Positions 45,511-57,893 of a stretch of 64,000 nucleotides of DNA are shown here, piece by piece; position 1 is the stretch's first letter, and every line of letters begins with the position of its first letter. The notes under the pieces were generated by a model. The model saw nothing but the letters and a program-made list of their open reading frames with translations, was not told the DNA's origin and searched no databases. The stretch comes from Astrothelium macrocarpum (Eukaryota > Ascomycota > Dothideomycetes > Trypetheliales > Trypetheliaceae). The position numbers and the translations under genes are program-made. The DNA lies in the NCBI GenBank assembly GCA_021030915.1, contig JAGEMR010000126.1, forward strand, positions 21,257-85,256. The letters are read 5' to 3'.

Positions 45511-48356
45511 ATGGCTCATGTTGCATTCAATGGACTCGACTCTCACGGTAACTGCTTTTCTTTCAGTACCCTTTACACGTTTTGGTCAAAATGCTGATGA
45601 AAGTATGCTCAAGGCAATCAAACTTTCCTTCTTGAACCTGAGATCGTCAATACGAAACTGGAGCAAGCTTCGAGTAGTCGTCACCATGGAACAAATTGGC
45701 ACGAGCAACTACTTTCGACTTCACGTCAATCGTCTACATCACCTCCTCTGACGCCCTCGTTAACGAGCTCCAAGAGTAGATCATCTACTGTATCCGATAT
45801 CACAGATGATGAGAGGTTGTATCGTCCCCCAAATGCATACAGGTTAAAGAATTCGTACCTTTGTCCTCAAACAAATTACATTGCGGAGACGCTCCACAAG
45901 CAACAGTACTCAAGGGACTCTGTGGAAGGATCTCAGCTAAGATATCCGTTATCTCCACTCAGCGGACAGGATCAGGCCATTTACGGGTCGCCGGATCAAC
46001 TTTGCATTGATCTCCCAAACAAGTATGCTGGCAGCTCTTTTCGCCGACACGATCATTTACAGTTAAATTAATCTAACACCCTTCACAGTAATTCCATCTT
46101 CGAAACTAACATATTTGAATCAAAAGCTACGAAAAGTTTGTTCCCAAGTAGGCCTTTAACAAGCGAGTGGTTAGTCACAGAATCACTTACGTGTGCAGAT
46201 GCAGGATGTGCTCCCACCCTGGTGGTGAGTTCTGATATGAACATCGAAGCAAATGCGTCAAGCATACAAGGCCCTGAACCCGCCGTGTCTCCATACAAAA
46301 AAGGGGCCGGTTCACTTTCCCACATAGTCGATCAACGATGGGCATCGCAAAATTTGATGTCCATACCGTTGCCCGGGGATTCACCATTAGAAGTAATCTA
46401 CAAGTATTTTAGATTCCAAAAGCCGTTGTTCAAGGACCTTGAGATGCCTATGAAGTCCTGTTGGAGTCTGGCACGTCCCGTAGAGATACAGATGACGTCC
46501 AGAGAGATCGAGGCCAAAGTCCGAACTATTCGGGGACAATCTAGGGACTTACCGGTCGATGAGTACAAAAGACTCCCATCTAGCAAGATGCAGGACAAAA
46601 TCGACGAGCTTCTGAGCATGCATGAACAGCTTGATCCGAGCTACAAATGGACCATCGCAGCCATTGAAACCGAGAGGAGAAAAGTTAATGATAGAGCTAC
46701 GGAAATTGGCAGTATGCTTGTCATTATCATGGGACTTCAAATGCCTAAGCTTTCCGTCAGAGGCCAACTTTCTCCCGCCTCTGGATACTCACCTCAAGAT
46801 ACCAAGATGCACACCCCTATCTCGCCCTTAAATAGCGTCACTCAATCAACCAGAGAAAGCCTGAGACCAGCTACAGATATGCGAACTGAGGTGGTTCCAA
46901 AAGATTCGTTGTCATCGAAATCTCCGGTTCCTTTGCTTACGCCATATAACATGACTACAAAGAATACCTTTCCTTCTCCCACCCCGGAACTGTTCCGGGA
47001 TCAGAACGGACCACTATTCTCAGCAGACGTTCCGCCAACGCCAGCTACAGCCCTCTTGGAGCTAAATACTGGAACAAAGCATTTTGACGCAAAAAGCCCC
47101 TTGTAAGCGCATATTTTCCTTTAGCTTCCCTTAAACTGTCCAAAAATGTGTTTTGGAGATCTGATAATCTTTTGTTTACGTGTCACGTTAGGCCCGGATG
47201 GAAATCCACGGATCATGATACCAGCGATTTTGCCCGAAGCACGTCAAACTTTAGTCACTTATGTGACCTGGCATTTACAACCCCTCAAAAAGATGTTGAG
47301 AACAGAGATCTTCACTGCAATACTTTGCTCGTTCCGCCGCACCTAAATACAGAATCTCAAGAATGGCTATCTCCGCTGGATCTATCCGGATCTGATATTG
47401 ATTGTACCAGCTGGTTTGGCCCGCCAACAAATATTGATCTTCGCAACGACCATGGGAAAGTCCCAATGCAAAATCCGGTCACCGGGTCCGATGTTATGAG
47501 TCGCGATTCTGGACCCAATCTCCCATTTTCAGCCAACATAGAATTCTCAGCTGTCCAACGAAAGACAGATCTCCAAGAGAAATGTATCAGAGACATGGAA
47601 TACGACCAAACACCATCAATCAAAGGAAGTTCCACGCCTTGTACGATCGGGTACCCCGATTCAGGGCTTCAGTCAATCGGTAAGAGGCCCCTCTCGAATA
47701 AAAGGAGGGCATTCCAATGCACGTACTGCGATGTGCAATATAGTAGTAAGGCCGCGTGGACCCGTCATGAAACTGAACTTCATGAGTCATCCAAAAAATG
47801 GCAATGTCCAGACTGCAAAGCAACATTTTTAAATGAATCAAATTTTACTCGACATCATAGGCAAAATCACAGCTGTCATAGGTGTAATCACGCGAACGAA
47901 GCAAAGATTGAGCTGCCTAGAAAAACAGCGTGGGGCTGTGGATTTTGCGGTGAGGTGTGGAAGGACTGGAAAGGCCGCTGTGAGCATGTTGCGTCCCATT
48001 TTGCAGCTGGAAAGACGAAGAGCCAATGGGATTTTAGCAATGTCATAGGAGGCCTTTTGAAACAGGAGTGGATTGCCACAGCTTGGCAAGCTTTGATTGC
48101 AGAACGACATGGAACTAACATCGAGGGTCGCCCAAACTTCCAGTGGCAAAGCAAAAATGAAGTTTGCTTGGAGTTGATGCAAGACTTGCAACATGGTCAT
48201 TGCGATGATAAAACCGCACCGCACGAATCGTTGACTGAGGAAAGGCTTAGAGAGCTAGTCGAAACTGCTTACCGACTTGGAATTACAACAACCCTACCCC
48301 ATCAAGTTTCGACTCCCCTTTTTCCAAATGACTCAGAAAGCATGTCAGTATTTTAA
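45511..48356 (+). CDS. C2H2 zinc-finger protein (regulator type), first of two
   Basis: Four exons (45511-45547, 45614-46022, 46089-47102, 47192-48356) with introns of 66, 66 and 89 nt give 874 residues. Start at ATG 45511 (MAHVAFNGLD). Residues 1-600 are Ser/Thr/Pro-rich, with one helical part (REIEAKVRTIRGQSRDLPVDEYKRLPSS) typical of ascomycete C2H2 proteins. The fingers come late: FQCTYCDVQYSSKAAWTRHETELH, WQCPDCKATFLNESNFTRHHRQNH, then CHRC and WGCGFCGEVWKDWKGRCEHVASHF. An ILLER-type helical tail follows. It is likely a nuclear DNA-binding protein. The stop at 48356 lies 51 bp before the next frame, and a splice at 48344-48400 would fuse the two in frame. Confidence 0.78.
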
Positions 48357-48407
48357 CAAAAGTAAGTTGATGGCATACCTGATTTACTAAATCCTATTAG
48401 GGCGAAT

Positions 48408-50712
48408 ATGAGTTCGAACAAGAACGATCCAGCCGAACCTAAGGCTGATGAGCCCGAGGTCACGAGCGAAGCAGCTTTGCTTGCGGACTACACCTCAAGT
48501 GAGGATGATTTTTGTGATGACGATTCCAGTTCCGACGAAGGAGATGACGATGATAATTATCCTAATCTACTAGAACAGATAATGCCTTCGCTGCAACAGA
48601 GGTTCAGCAAAAGTGCTGTGAACGAGGCCCTTAAAAATATGTTCGAAGGAATTCCAGGGGTCAGGAGTCATGCTGGAAGCGACCAGAGCACTAACGCAGG
48701 TTCGAGTAGTACGGGTGGCAGTGGGCAATCCGAGTCAGGCAGAGATGCAAGTAATCGTAAGCGCGGCATGACAGACAAATCACCTTCAGGAGGAGGAGGG
48801 GACGATGAGGCAAGCAGAGATGACCCCAATAAACGGCAGAAGCAACCCATAGTCTCACCAGACCCAAATACCACCCGAACATACCTAGCTTGTCCATTTT
48901 ACAAGCGTAATCCTGACGTATATAGGGACAAAAGGTCTTGTCCTGGCCCTGGCTGGCCTACAGTATCTCGCTTGAAGTACGGTTTCTTTCTCTTCCGTGT
49001 CGTCATGCTCTAATTTTCGTTAGGTTCCACCTCTACAAGCAACATGTACGACCGACGCAATGTCCAAGGTGCTGGGAAACTTTTGAAGAGAATTCTCTAT
49101 TTGTTGCCCATCAACTTGCCTCCGAGCGTTGCCCAGAAAGGGAGAAAACGTTAGCATTAGGATTCGATAGGGACCAAGAGAAGAAAATCAGGAGTAAAAA
49201 AAGGGACAAGGAAGCCAAAAGCGAAGAAGATAGGTGGAGAAACATTTATCGCATCTTGTTTCCTGACGATGATGCATCATCCATGCCGACCCCATGTAAG
49301 TTGAAGTTCGTCCCACCAAAGTTTGCAGCAAGAAAGTCACTCGGAACTATGAGAGGTACAGTTCGCCGCACGTTGTATAGGGAGGCCCCCAACCATGATA
49401 ACCGAGAAAATGTTGGTAATTCCTTCTCACTAAACCATTGACGGTTTCTGATTGCTTAAAATGGTGTGGGTCCTCCCTATGAGGCGTGCGGCGAATTATA
49501 CCTCTCGTGGTCGCGGACGACATTTCTTATTGCAAACCACTGGTGATCTCTTCCGCCATTGGTTTTGCTCAAATTGACATTTGCTTAGATTACGTCGTCA
49601 CTACCGACTGGAAGCAGCAAAGTATTGATAGTCCGAGTTCAGACCAACAATTTGAGGACTTTGATAAGTTTTACAAACGCAAACTCTTTCGGAGCCTCCA
49701 AAGAAAAATTGCAAAACATCTGCAATCGCAACCCCAACTCGAGCCGATTAAGGAGCTTTTCATGGGAATCGTGAATGAGAAGATACCTGAATGTATTGAA
49801 GAGCTCCACTGCGATTGGCAGCGAGCGCAGGGTCAAACGGTGCCGACTCCGCTACGATCACTCTTAGAAGGCAACATGTCAACTGTTGACTCGCCTGCGG
49901 ACCCTTCGTTGGCACCTTCGTCGCTGCCAACCCAGAACGAAGCTTCAAATGGTCGACTTACTTCATTTTATATACAGCCTCCTGCTACCTCCAATACCAC
50001 ATCTTTCCAGGATGTCGATCGTTTAAAGCCAGTAACTCATGGATCAAGCGCAAAATCGGACTCTGCTTACTTCTCGAATGAATCTACATATGGTCGACCC
50101 CAGCAAAATGCCGATGGCCAAGGTATCGTAAATAACGAAGTAGGTTATGGTCCAAGTGCAAAAATGGAAAGACCTGCGGGACCCGCACCATTCCCGGCAA
50201 AACTGCCCATAACAAATTATGGTGATTATTCAAGCCTCGGCGGACCCCAATTTTTGCCTCAAATATCCAGGTCTGAGCAGGCCTATGGCACAGTCACGGA
50301 GGACTCGGAAGGTCCGCACTTACCGTATCTAGCATCAACAAGGGCTTCTCATCATGACCATGAAGCATTAGACGAACAGTTTGGATTGAGTCCTCTTGGA
50401 GACTACATGGATACATCACATGAATGCCAAGGCTTTCCAAACAGTTGTGACTGGTACCAGCTATCAGAGGACAACCAAGCCATGCAGAATAGCTCTTCAA
50501 CATATACGTCCAACTATCCACATCCCGCGCATGACTATCTGCGGAAATTCAACACCCTACCGGTGGAGAACTTTGAACAGAACTCATCCAGTCCGTTGCT
50601 CTTTGACCATTCGAGTATCGTTTCTATCCCGACCATGGATGGGTGGCCGACTCTTGACGAAAATGAGAGACGTGAGTATATATCTGAACAAAGAAGAAAC
50701 ACTATTACGTAG
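48408..50712 (+). CDS. C2H2-type zinc-finger protein, second of two
   Basis: Three exons (48408-48976, 49024-49295, 49589-50712) give 654 residues. An acidic N-terminus (DYTSSEDDFCDDDSSSDEGDDDDN) leads to the fungal signature YLACPFYKRNPDVYRDKRSCPGPGW...SRLKFHLYKQH, then QCPRCWETFEENSLFVAHQ, a C2H2 pair common in Pezizomycotina regulators. After the LFPDD motif the chain continues MPTPYYVV through a splice typical of the family. Residues beyond 330 are Ser/Pro/Gln-rich. Intron 2 is 293 nt, far longer than its neighbours, and contains an inverted repeat. A donor-like GTGAGT near 50672 leaves the last 12 codons uncertain. Confidence 0.75.
49352..49505. repeat. Inverted repeat (43-bp arms), MITE-like, inside an intron
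   Basis: Arms 49352-49394 and 49463-49505 are imperfect inverse copies sharing AGAGGTA, TTCGCCGCACG and ATAGGGAGG. The 68-bp loop has no frame. The element sits wholly in the 293-nt intron of the second C2H2 gene and explains most of its excess length. Confidence 0.75.
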
Positions 50713-53031
50713 AACGAACGTCAGTAGCTTTTGGCGACAGATGATTTTGTTTTTGTTCTTGCATTTCAGTTAGAGCTTCAGCATTACTATTGCATCATCT
50801 GGCATTTGGGGGCGATTTCTGTCGTCTCTGGTATCTTGTAGACTACATGTCAATTTACCCTGAAACATTCCCAATAGCTCACCGAAACAGAAGCACAATT
50901 TGGCCGACGAATCTACTATGCGTGTTGATTGGGACATCCGCACCTTTAACTCAAAATGTCATCAAAGAAGTCTCTTCCAAGCAATAGTCCGACAAATCGG
51001 AATTGTTTCTATAAGCTTTCCACAAGCTCCCCAAAAGACACTTGGGCTCATGTTAGGTTCTTACATTGCATACCCTTTAGCTCTCCCGAGCTCGCATGAA
51101 TTTTGTCATCAACCTCCAAAATGCGCTTGGTTCGAATTGAGATTAATACCACGAATTTCGTAAAGTTTGTATCAACGTGATGCGACAAGTCGAGGTTTGA
51201 GGTCAGGAAGGGATCCTGACACTGCTGACACAAGCGATCATGCTGTCAAACTTTACTGAGGCGGCTTAGAGTACGGCATGGTGCTCGGCCTCGGTGAGAA
51301 AATCCAACGACGTTCAACACACAAATTTTCATCAAAATTCGTATAGCAGCGCTCTCTAACGTTACTTTGATTTGCGGGATGATCAGTAGCTATCTAGCAG
51401 CTGTGTGAATAAATACATGAGTAGCTGACTGAACAGCTCGTTTGACCGTCAGTCGGACAGTTGGCTGAATAGTTGTCTAAGCGGCCAATTGAACCTTGTC
51501 CTAGACAATAATATGAGCAGCCGTCTATTTAGTTAGTTGAGCAGCCATTTGAGCAGTCGCCTCAAAAACCGTGTGAGCAGCTGTCTGCGCAGTCATGTGA
51601 GCCACCACTTAAGCAGCCATGTAAGTAGCCGTCTGACCAACCGTCTAAGAAGCCGTCTGAATAGTCATCTGTGCCGCTAGCTGAGCAGCCATTCGAGCAT
51701 CCAGTGGCGTAATAATTCGGGTAGCCATTCAAGCCGCGATTTAAGCCGCTATAAACCGCGATCTAAGCCGCAATACAAGCCGCAATCCAAGCCGTCGTCC
51801 GTGCAGCCGTTTAAACTGATGCTTAGATACCGGCCACTAATTACTTGGCTGCTGTTGGTGGCATAAATCTAGCGTCATCCCGCTTTAACCCGGAATTTCA
51901 CTCGAATAGGCTCGAGAGCATTACGAAATAAAAAATGGGAAAAATCAAAAACCTGTTGCTTTGTGTGACAGAACTTTTCGACTACTTGCAAGCCATAAGA
52001 GAAGACCCGTGAAAGGGCGACATGTCGCCGATCATGAGAAACACTATTGATAAAAAAGAGAAAATCTTACTCATTCATTTCCAGATGCCTACTGTCAACA
52101 AAAAAGTCTTCAGGGTCTCATGATCGAACCCTACTCGAGAATAGAAATAATGATTGGTAGGTATTTATATTTCAAGAAGTGCTTCGTAGGTGTTTATTTG
52201 GTCCACGAGGCTTATTCAAAATCAATGTTGGCACAATACCTGCTATCTTTCCACATCGGCGATGTGACTGCAAACCACAGCAACTTTGTAGGGTAGCGAA
52301 AGCACTCGCTACCACTCTTTGTGACCACAAGGTGCTAAATATAACCTCAACGTTAATTTTGTATCAAATAGATTGATAACGGTGCTCAGAAAATGTTTAC
52401 GAAATGGGATAAAGCTGAATATTGGTGGTCCGTGTCATCGCTTCTTCCTACACCGTGATCGTCCTCAATCCTGCCTTACGGAAATCCATCCAACGGACGA
52501 TTGTAGAAGGATTAAGCGATCACCAAAGGGAGCACTCTCAGAGTTGTCGAGTCCTGACCCGTGAAGCTGATTGGCAGTAGCGATACGCAAGGATCTCCCG
52601 TCTGGTTGCTTTGTCACTCCATAGCATCCAACATCATGCGCCGGACGTGTCGGGACGCCACGCGGATATCGTAATCCGATCACCATCATGCAGCAGTGCC
52701 CGCTGCCTAGCAGGATGACTTGCATTGCCGTCGCGTGGTAGTGGAGCATCGTTGTTGAGCGATAACGACCAACCGGGAATAATTTCTCAGCCTGTTTAGC
52801 CCCCTAAACTCATAGCTCACAGGTCTTGCGCTTGAATAGAAAAACATACACATTGAGCGGATGGATTTCGTCTCAACTGTAGAGAGTGAACAAGAATTAA
52901 CCACATGACGTCTTGATATGAGGCTGGAGACGTATAAATGCCAGAGTGTATCGCTTTGAGAAATTAGGAGGTCAAGCCATATTTATTCTTTGTTCAAGGC
53001 TTTTTTATCTCTGTGCTTCCTAGGAAACATT
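50713..53031. other. Intergenic, contains a 12-bp minisatellite
   Basis: No gene recognised between the C2H2 gene and the GMC oxidoreductase. The repeat array at 51385-51815 is listed separately. Confidence 0.5.
51385..51815. repeat. Degenerate 12-bp tandem repeat (about 33-35 units)
   Basis: Units vary around GCAGCCGTCTGA. Between 51541 and 51696 the 12-nt spacing is exact over 13 consecutive units. The right part shifts to GCCGCAATCCAA-like units. One frame without stops over 51541-51680 would encode a four-residue period (SSxL), but there is no start codon and there are stops on both sides, so it is probably non-coding or a relic. Confidence 0.85.
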
Positions 53032-54957
53032 ATGAAGCCACTCATAGCGGCTCTTCTTTCAAGTCTTGTCTCGTCAATTCAATTTGCAATCGCAGCGCCC
53101 ACCAGCTCAAACTCTACAAACCTTCAGTATGAGTACATCGTCGTTGGAAGCGGTGGAGGTGGTGGTCCGCTCGCGTGTAGGTTAGCTAGAGCTAATCATA
53201 GCGTGCTCTTGGTCGAAGCTGGTAACGATCAGATTGGAAACATTAACATATCAGTTCCAGGATATTATGGTGTTGTCGCTCAGGACCCTAAGGTTCGATG
53301 GGATATGTTTGTCAACCACTATCAGGACCAAGAACGTGCGATGAGAGATCCGAAGTACACTTATGAAGTCGGGCCTTATCAGTATCATGTTGGTCCAGAT
53401 CCCCCACCTGGAGTCAAACCACTTGGGATCCTGTATCCTCGAGCCGGGACCCTAGGGGGATGTATTACTCATAACGCCCTTGTCTGGATATTACCTCAAG
53501 CAGCTGACTGGAATAATATTGCCCAAATCACTGGTGATGACTCTTGGTTGGCATCTAATATGAATCAGTATCTAAACAAGGTCTATGAATGGCAACCAAC
53601 AGAACCCACGAATCCATCGATCTGGCTGAAAGATTTGACTCTTTCACAGCACCTTTCCGGCGGTGCCGCTGTTATGGGTGTTCCGCCGAGCGAAACGAAT
53701 CCCCTTCCAGGACTTGATGAGGCCCTCCACAGTGACCCAAACAATATTTCAGATCCGAAACGAGATTCTACTGAAGGCTTCTTTCCAATTCCCCTAAGCA
53801 TGAAAGCAGGGACACGGGCTGGAGTTCGAGATTACATTCTGAGGACCGTTGCAGAAGGCTATCCCTTAACCGTTCGCCAAAATTGTTTCGTTACTAAGAT
53901 TAAATTTGACGAATCCTCTGATGTGCCCAGGGCGACTGGAGTGGAATTTCTGGACGGAGAATACCTTTACCACGCAAGTCCCCTTAGCGGAGGGAATGGT
54001 GCAACTGGATCCATGTTAGCCACCAAAGAAGTCATTATCTCCGGTGGTACATACAACACGGTTCAACTGCTCAAACTTAGCGGTATTGGCTCGAGCGCTG
54101 AGTTGCAGAAATTCAATATATCAACTGTGAAGGACCTCCCTGGAGTTGGTACGAACCTACAAGATCGCTACGAGGTTCCTGTAAACGTGATACATGGTCG
54201 GAATCTCAGCACGCTTAATGGATGTACATTCGACGGGGCAAAAGATGATGAATGTTTCACTGAGTGGGAACAAAATCCTTACATCTCTGACCAAAGAGGA
54301 CCTTATGCCACAATCAGCCAAGCGGCAATCATGGCCATTCATTCAAAGTTTGCGACTGGTCCAGACACTGATGTCTTCGTTTTTGGAGGTCCCATCGACT
54401 TCACTGGGTATTTCCCGGGGTGGGGAACCGCATCAGTCGCAGACCACAAACACTTTTCCTGGTATACGCTCAAGACACACACACGGAACACTGCCGGTAC
54501 TATTCAGCTGGGATCCTCTGATCCGCTGGATCCGCCGCTGATCAATTTCAATTATTTTGATACTGGAACAACAGAAGGTGACGCCGATAACCTCGATCTT
54601 GGAGCCGTGATACAGGCCATTAATGAGTCCCGGGCAGCTCTTGAACAGTATGAACATTATTCTGTCCTCGGTGGTGATAGCTTCGTCGAGATGAGACCAG
54701 GTATCGACAAACAGTCAGACGAAGAGCTTGGGCAATACGTCAAGGATACTGCTTGGGGTCACCATGCTTGTTGTTCAAACCCTATAGGCGCTGACAACGA
54801 TACTAAAGCAGTACTTGACTCCCAATTCAGAGTACGAGGCGTCCAGAATTTGCGCGTTGTCGACGCCAGCGTTTTCCCGAAAATTCCCGGTGTCTTCATT
54901 CAAGCTCCTATCTTCATAATGAGTGAAAAAGCCGCAGACGTGATACTGAATGGATAG
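53032..54957 (+). CDS. Secreted GMC-family FAD oxidoreductase
   Basis: Single exon; ATG 53032 gives 641 residues with a signal peptide (MKPLIAALLSSLVSSIQF...). The FAD-binding motif YIVVGSGGGGGPLACRLARAN lies at about 40-60. GTLGGCITHNALVWILP follows, then VIISGGTYNTVQLLKLSGIG (GMC signature 2 region), and the C-terminal HHACCSNPIGA with NLRVVDASVFPKIPG. The second active-site His/Asn of the family is not obvious (FPKIPGVFIQAP), as in a subgroup of fungal pathway GMC enzymes. It would oxidise an alcohol or similar substrate using O2 or another acceptor outside the cell or in the secretory pathway. The downstream RiPP-type genes suggest possible membership of that cluster, though 2.9 kb of empty DNA intervenes. 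Confidence 0.88.
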   Translation: MKPLIAALLSSLVSSIQFAIAAPTSSNSTNLQYEYIVVGSGGGGGPLACRLARANHSVLLVEAGNDQIGNINISVPGYYGVVAQDPKVRWDMFVNHYQDQERAMRDPKYTYEVGPYQYHVGPDPPPGVKPLGILYPRAGTLGGCITHNALVWILPQAADWNNIAQITGDDSWLASNMNQYLNKVYEWQPTEPTNPSIWLKDLTLSQHLSGGAAVMGVPPSETNPLPGLDEALHSDPNNISDPKRDSTEGFFPIPLSMKAGTRAGVRDYILRTVAEGYPLTVRQNCFVTKIKFDESSDVPRATGVEFLDGEYLYHASPLSGGNGATGSMLATKEVIISGGTYNTVQLLKLSGIGSSAELQKFNISTVKDLPGVGTNLQDRYEVPVNVIHGRNLSTLNGCTFDGAKDDECFTEWEQNPYISDQRGPYATISQAAIMAIHSKFATGPDTDVFVFGGPIDFTGYFPGWGTASVADHKHFSWYTLKTHTRNTAGTIQLGSSDPLDPPLINFNYFDTGTTEGDADNLDLGAVIQAINESRAALEQYEHYSVLGGDSFVEMRPGIDKQSDEELGQYVKDTAWGHHACCSNPIGADNDTKAVLDSQFRVRGVQNLRVVDASVFPKIPGVFIQAPIFIMSEKAADVILNG

Positions 54958-57893
54958 TGGATAATTGTGTAGTGTGATGCTGAGTTTTTTCGACTTATTC
55001 AGTGCGATATAAGCTGGGCCTCGGATCGATAAAAGATTGGACTTTGGGTTAATGATGTTGATTTGCCCACGCTCACGCGACGGGAACGGGAAGTGGAGCC
55101 TAACTCCATGATTTTACGACTGTACTCGCCATGCCGATGTTTGCGCTAGCCTTCGCTCTTTTCTTTCCCAATATTGCGCAGCTACATAAAACGACGTCTT
55201 TTACGTTATAAAGAAAGTGTGGTGTCGTAGAATAAGTGACTGACTAAATTGGAGAACCCTCAAGCCGAACTTTAGAATCTGAATATTTATATCATTTATT
55301 GTCTGTAGAAGAAGACAGCTGGATTGAGGGCCCTGATTTTGATGGAGATGGCTGGAGTGTAGAGGTACCTACGACAAGTGAGATGCAGGCAGGCAGGGAT
55401 TGGTGTCGGGTGCAGGGTCCACAAGGTTTACGTAATCGACTTTCAAAACTTTCCCATGACATTGCTCAGACGTACACTTTTTAGTTACCGCGCTATCACC
55501 CTACACGAGAAGCAACAATGTGAGGGAAGAGCCTCTCTGTGATTTGAAAGACAGATGACTTTGCTCATGGTCTCTGCATCCCAAGTTCAATCCCGTTTCG
55601 CAAATCCGGAGCTGCGAGAGCAATCACTTGAGGCACCAAAGTCATGCTACTGCTTCTACGCAAGCGCAACTGGTGCAACCTTCGACACTACGAGCGCATT
55701 GCACAATGCTTCACCATTTGAGCACCAAGAGAAGCCAAAAGACACATCGAACGACACAGTCTATGGAGCTCCTCAGTAACGCAAAATGAAGATAGGAGTT
55801 TATGAGATGAGAGCCAAAAGCAAATGATTTCTCGACTTTGGCTGGGGGCCTTTCCGGCTAACGTTTCTTTCGCCACCTGCTGATGCTGGTCCCTATTCTT
55901 GTCATAAATGGACAGTTTTCTTCTCATACATGGCCCTTGATTCAACAAGGCTTCTCGTGCCCTACGAGGACGGCTTCCTTAATGTTTAGAATCAGGTCAG
56001 AGAACCCCCCCTCGCAGGAATCTAAAAATGACAACCGTTGTCCTAACCTTATGAAAAGGCTGCATAGGACTAGGCTAATCCTTGTCCACCGGGGAGCCCC
56101 TCAGCCCACGCCTTCCGACACTTCCATAGACACTTCTGATCAGCCTGATTGTGAAAGACTTCCTTACAGACCGATACCTCTCCCGACAACTTCTGAGCCT
56201 CCACGCTCGACGATGAATGTCAGAACACGAACCTATATTGAACCACGGCCTGTGCATCGTATAGGACCGGTCTTGATCGACTGACCGGTTACAAGCGAGC
56301 TGATCATAATCCTTGACCCAGTTACGGTCCAGAAGTGATCAGCATCTTCAAACCGGTCAGAATTCACAATCCGGTCACGGTCCACAGGTCTATCGCAAAC
56401 GCCCCTTCGGCAAGAGGTCAGCAGTCTACAGGTAGGCCATCACCGACAGACGACGCATCGCTCCCTGATCCTCATGTCGAAATGGGTAAATGGAGATACA
56501 TTGAGATGTTACACCACTAGATATCAGAACAAGTGTCTTGGTTCGTGGACTAAGTATCCTAAGCAGACGCAGATTCAGGATTTCAACAAAGGAGGCCCCT
56601 AACAGAGTTGCGTCAATCGACCTGGCATAATTGGATACCCCAACTCTTCGACAGCAAAGCGAATCTGCTTTCAAAGTGAGAGCTACCTCGCCTTGGCCAG
56701 CCACTTTCCTTTGACTTACTGCTTGTCATACATCTTCTGTCATCTTCTGGTGTGTTTCGACGTCATTGATGTTGTATCCTGTTCTGGAACGATTCCATGC
56801 CTTGACGTAGCTCTGGCGTTTGAGCTAGCTAGTCGTCGATGAACTAAAGACGATCTTCCGTTCGGCTTCTTGAATGTCTCCCCTGAATGGATTGTCTTCT
56901 GGGTATACGGTCTATTGCCAGATTCAGCATGTTCTATCATGACTTGGCGGCAGCAATTGTCCATGTGAAGGAGTTCCGCACGATCCATTAGACACGAGTC
57001 CAATGCTATGGCTGCTCTTTGCAAATTTTGCCTACATGCCAGTACTTCGTAATGAGTAGTGACATCTGTGAAGGATATGCGCGCCTTACAGTAACCACAT
57101 GGAGTCTCGGCTAAACGCTACATCAGATGACATTAATAATGAGTTAACAGTTGAAATCGGAGCGACGTCCCTTGGAATTGTCACTTCGATGGTTAGATAC
57201 GTACTAATTTAGTGGTTGGATGAAAGTGCGGCAAAAGGCTTGCTCTAAGGAAAAAAGAGCACTTCGGTGGCACAGTCACCAGCCACCGCCGGGATGGTGC
57301 CGTGTATATTTCTGCAGCCATCCAAGTAAGGTGCACCAACCTTCCACGTCAGTGAGTTGGGTAACGCACACCTCTATTCGAGGCTAAGTTGCTTTTCCTA
57401 AAGGATAAACGATCACCAACATACTGCAGATTGGTCCTCGTTGGCCAAGATTTCCTTTTTGTGGGGCTCTTTCCAGACCAGCTCCTAACGCATTGAGTGG
57501 CACAATTAGGTCTCTCGGTTATAGGGCAAGAGATGCCGTAGCCAATGGGCGTGAGAGGTTAGCAAGAGCGGACACACTTAGAGATGTGGGACAAATACAT
57601 TAGGACTTGAGCCCAAGTGGATGTTGGTGGCTTGGCACGCCGTCCATCAATAATCACGCTAATTCCGACACTACTCATCAAGATCTATCTGGCCCGTCAA
57701 AGACCTGCATTTGGTGGGTCTTCATGAATTTCTTTTACTTTCACCAAGGAGCTCTCTCGTGCTAAGGTCACGATACCTCAGCCAGACCCGCTTGAAAGAC
57801 AGTAATTTGGAGCCAACCGTCATATCTCTCTGGCTCCTCTTTATCTAAATTTATTCCCGTCCATCACGAACCTCTCCAGCGTCTCATTCTATA
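54958..57893. other. 2.9-kb gene-free stretch within the putative cluster
   Basis: Short frames only (for example 55555-55779 and 55883-56284). No tailoring enzyme, transporter or regulator is visible. It may contain decayed sequence. Confidence 0.45.

Noticed and set aside
55555..56284. Frames in the gap of the RiPP cluster as extra tailoring genes
   Set aside because: No enzyme motif, membrane pattern or coherent splicing; cannot be supported.
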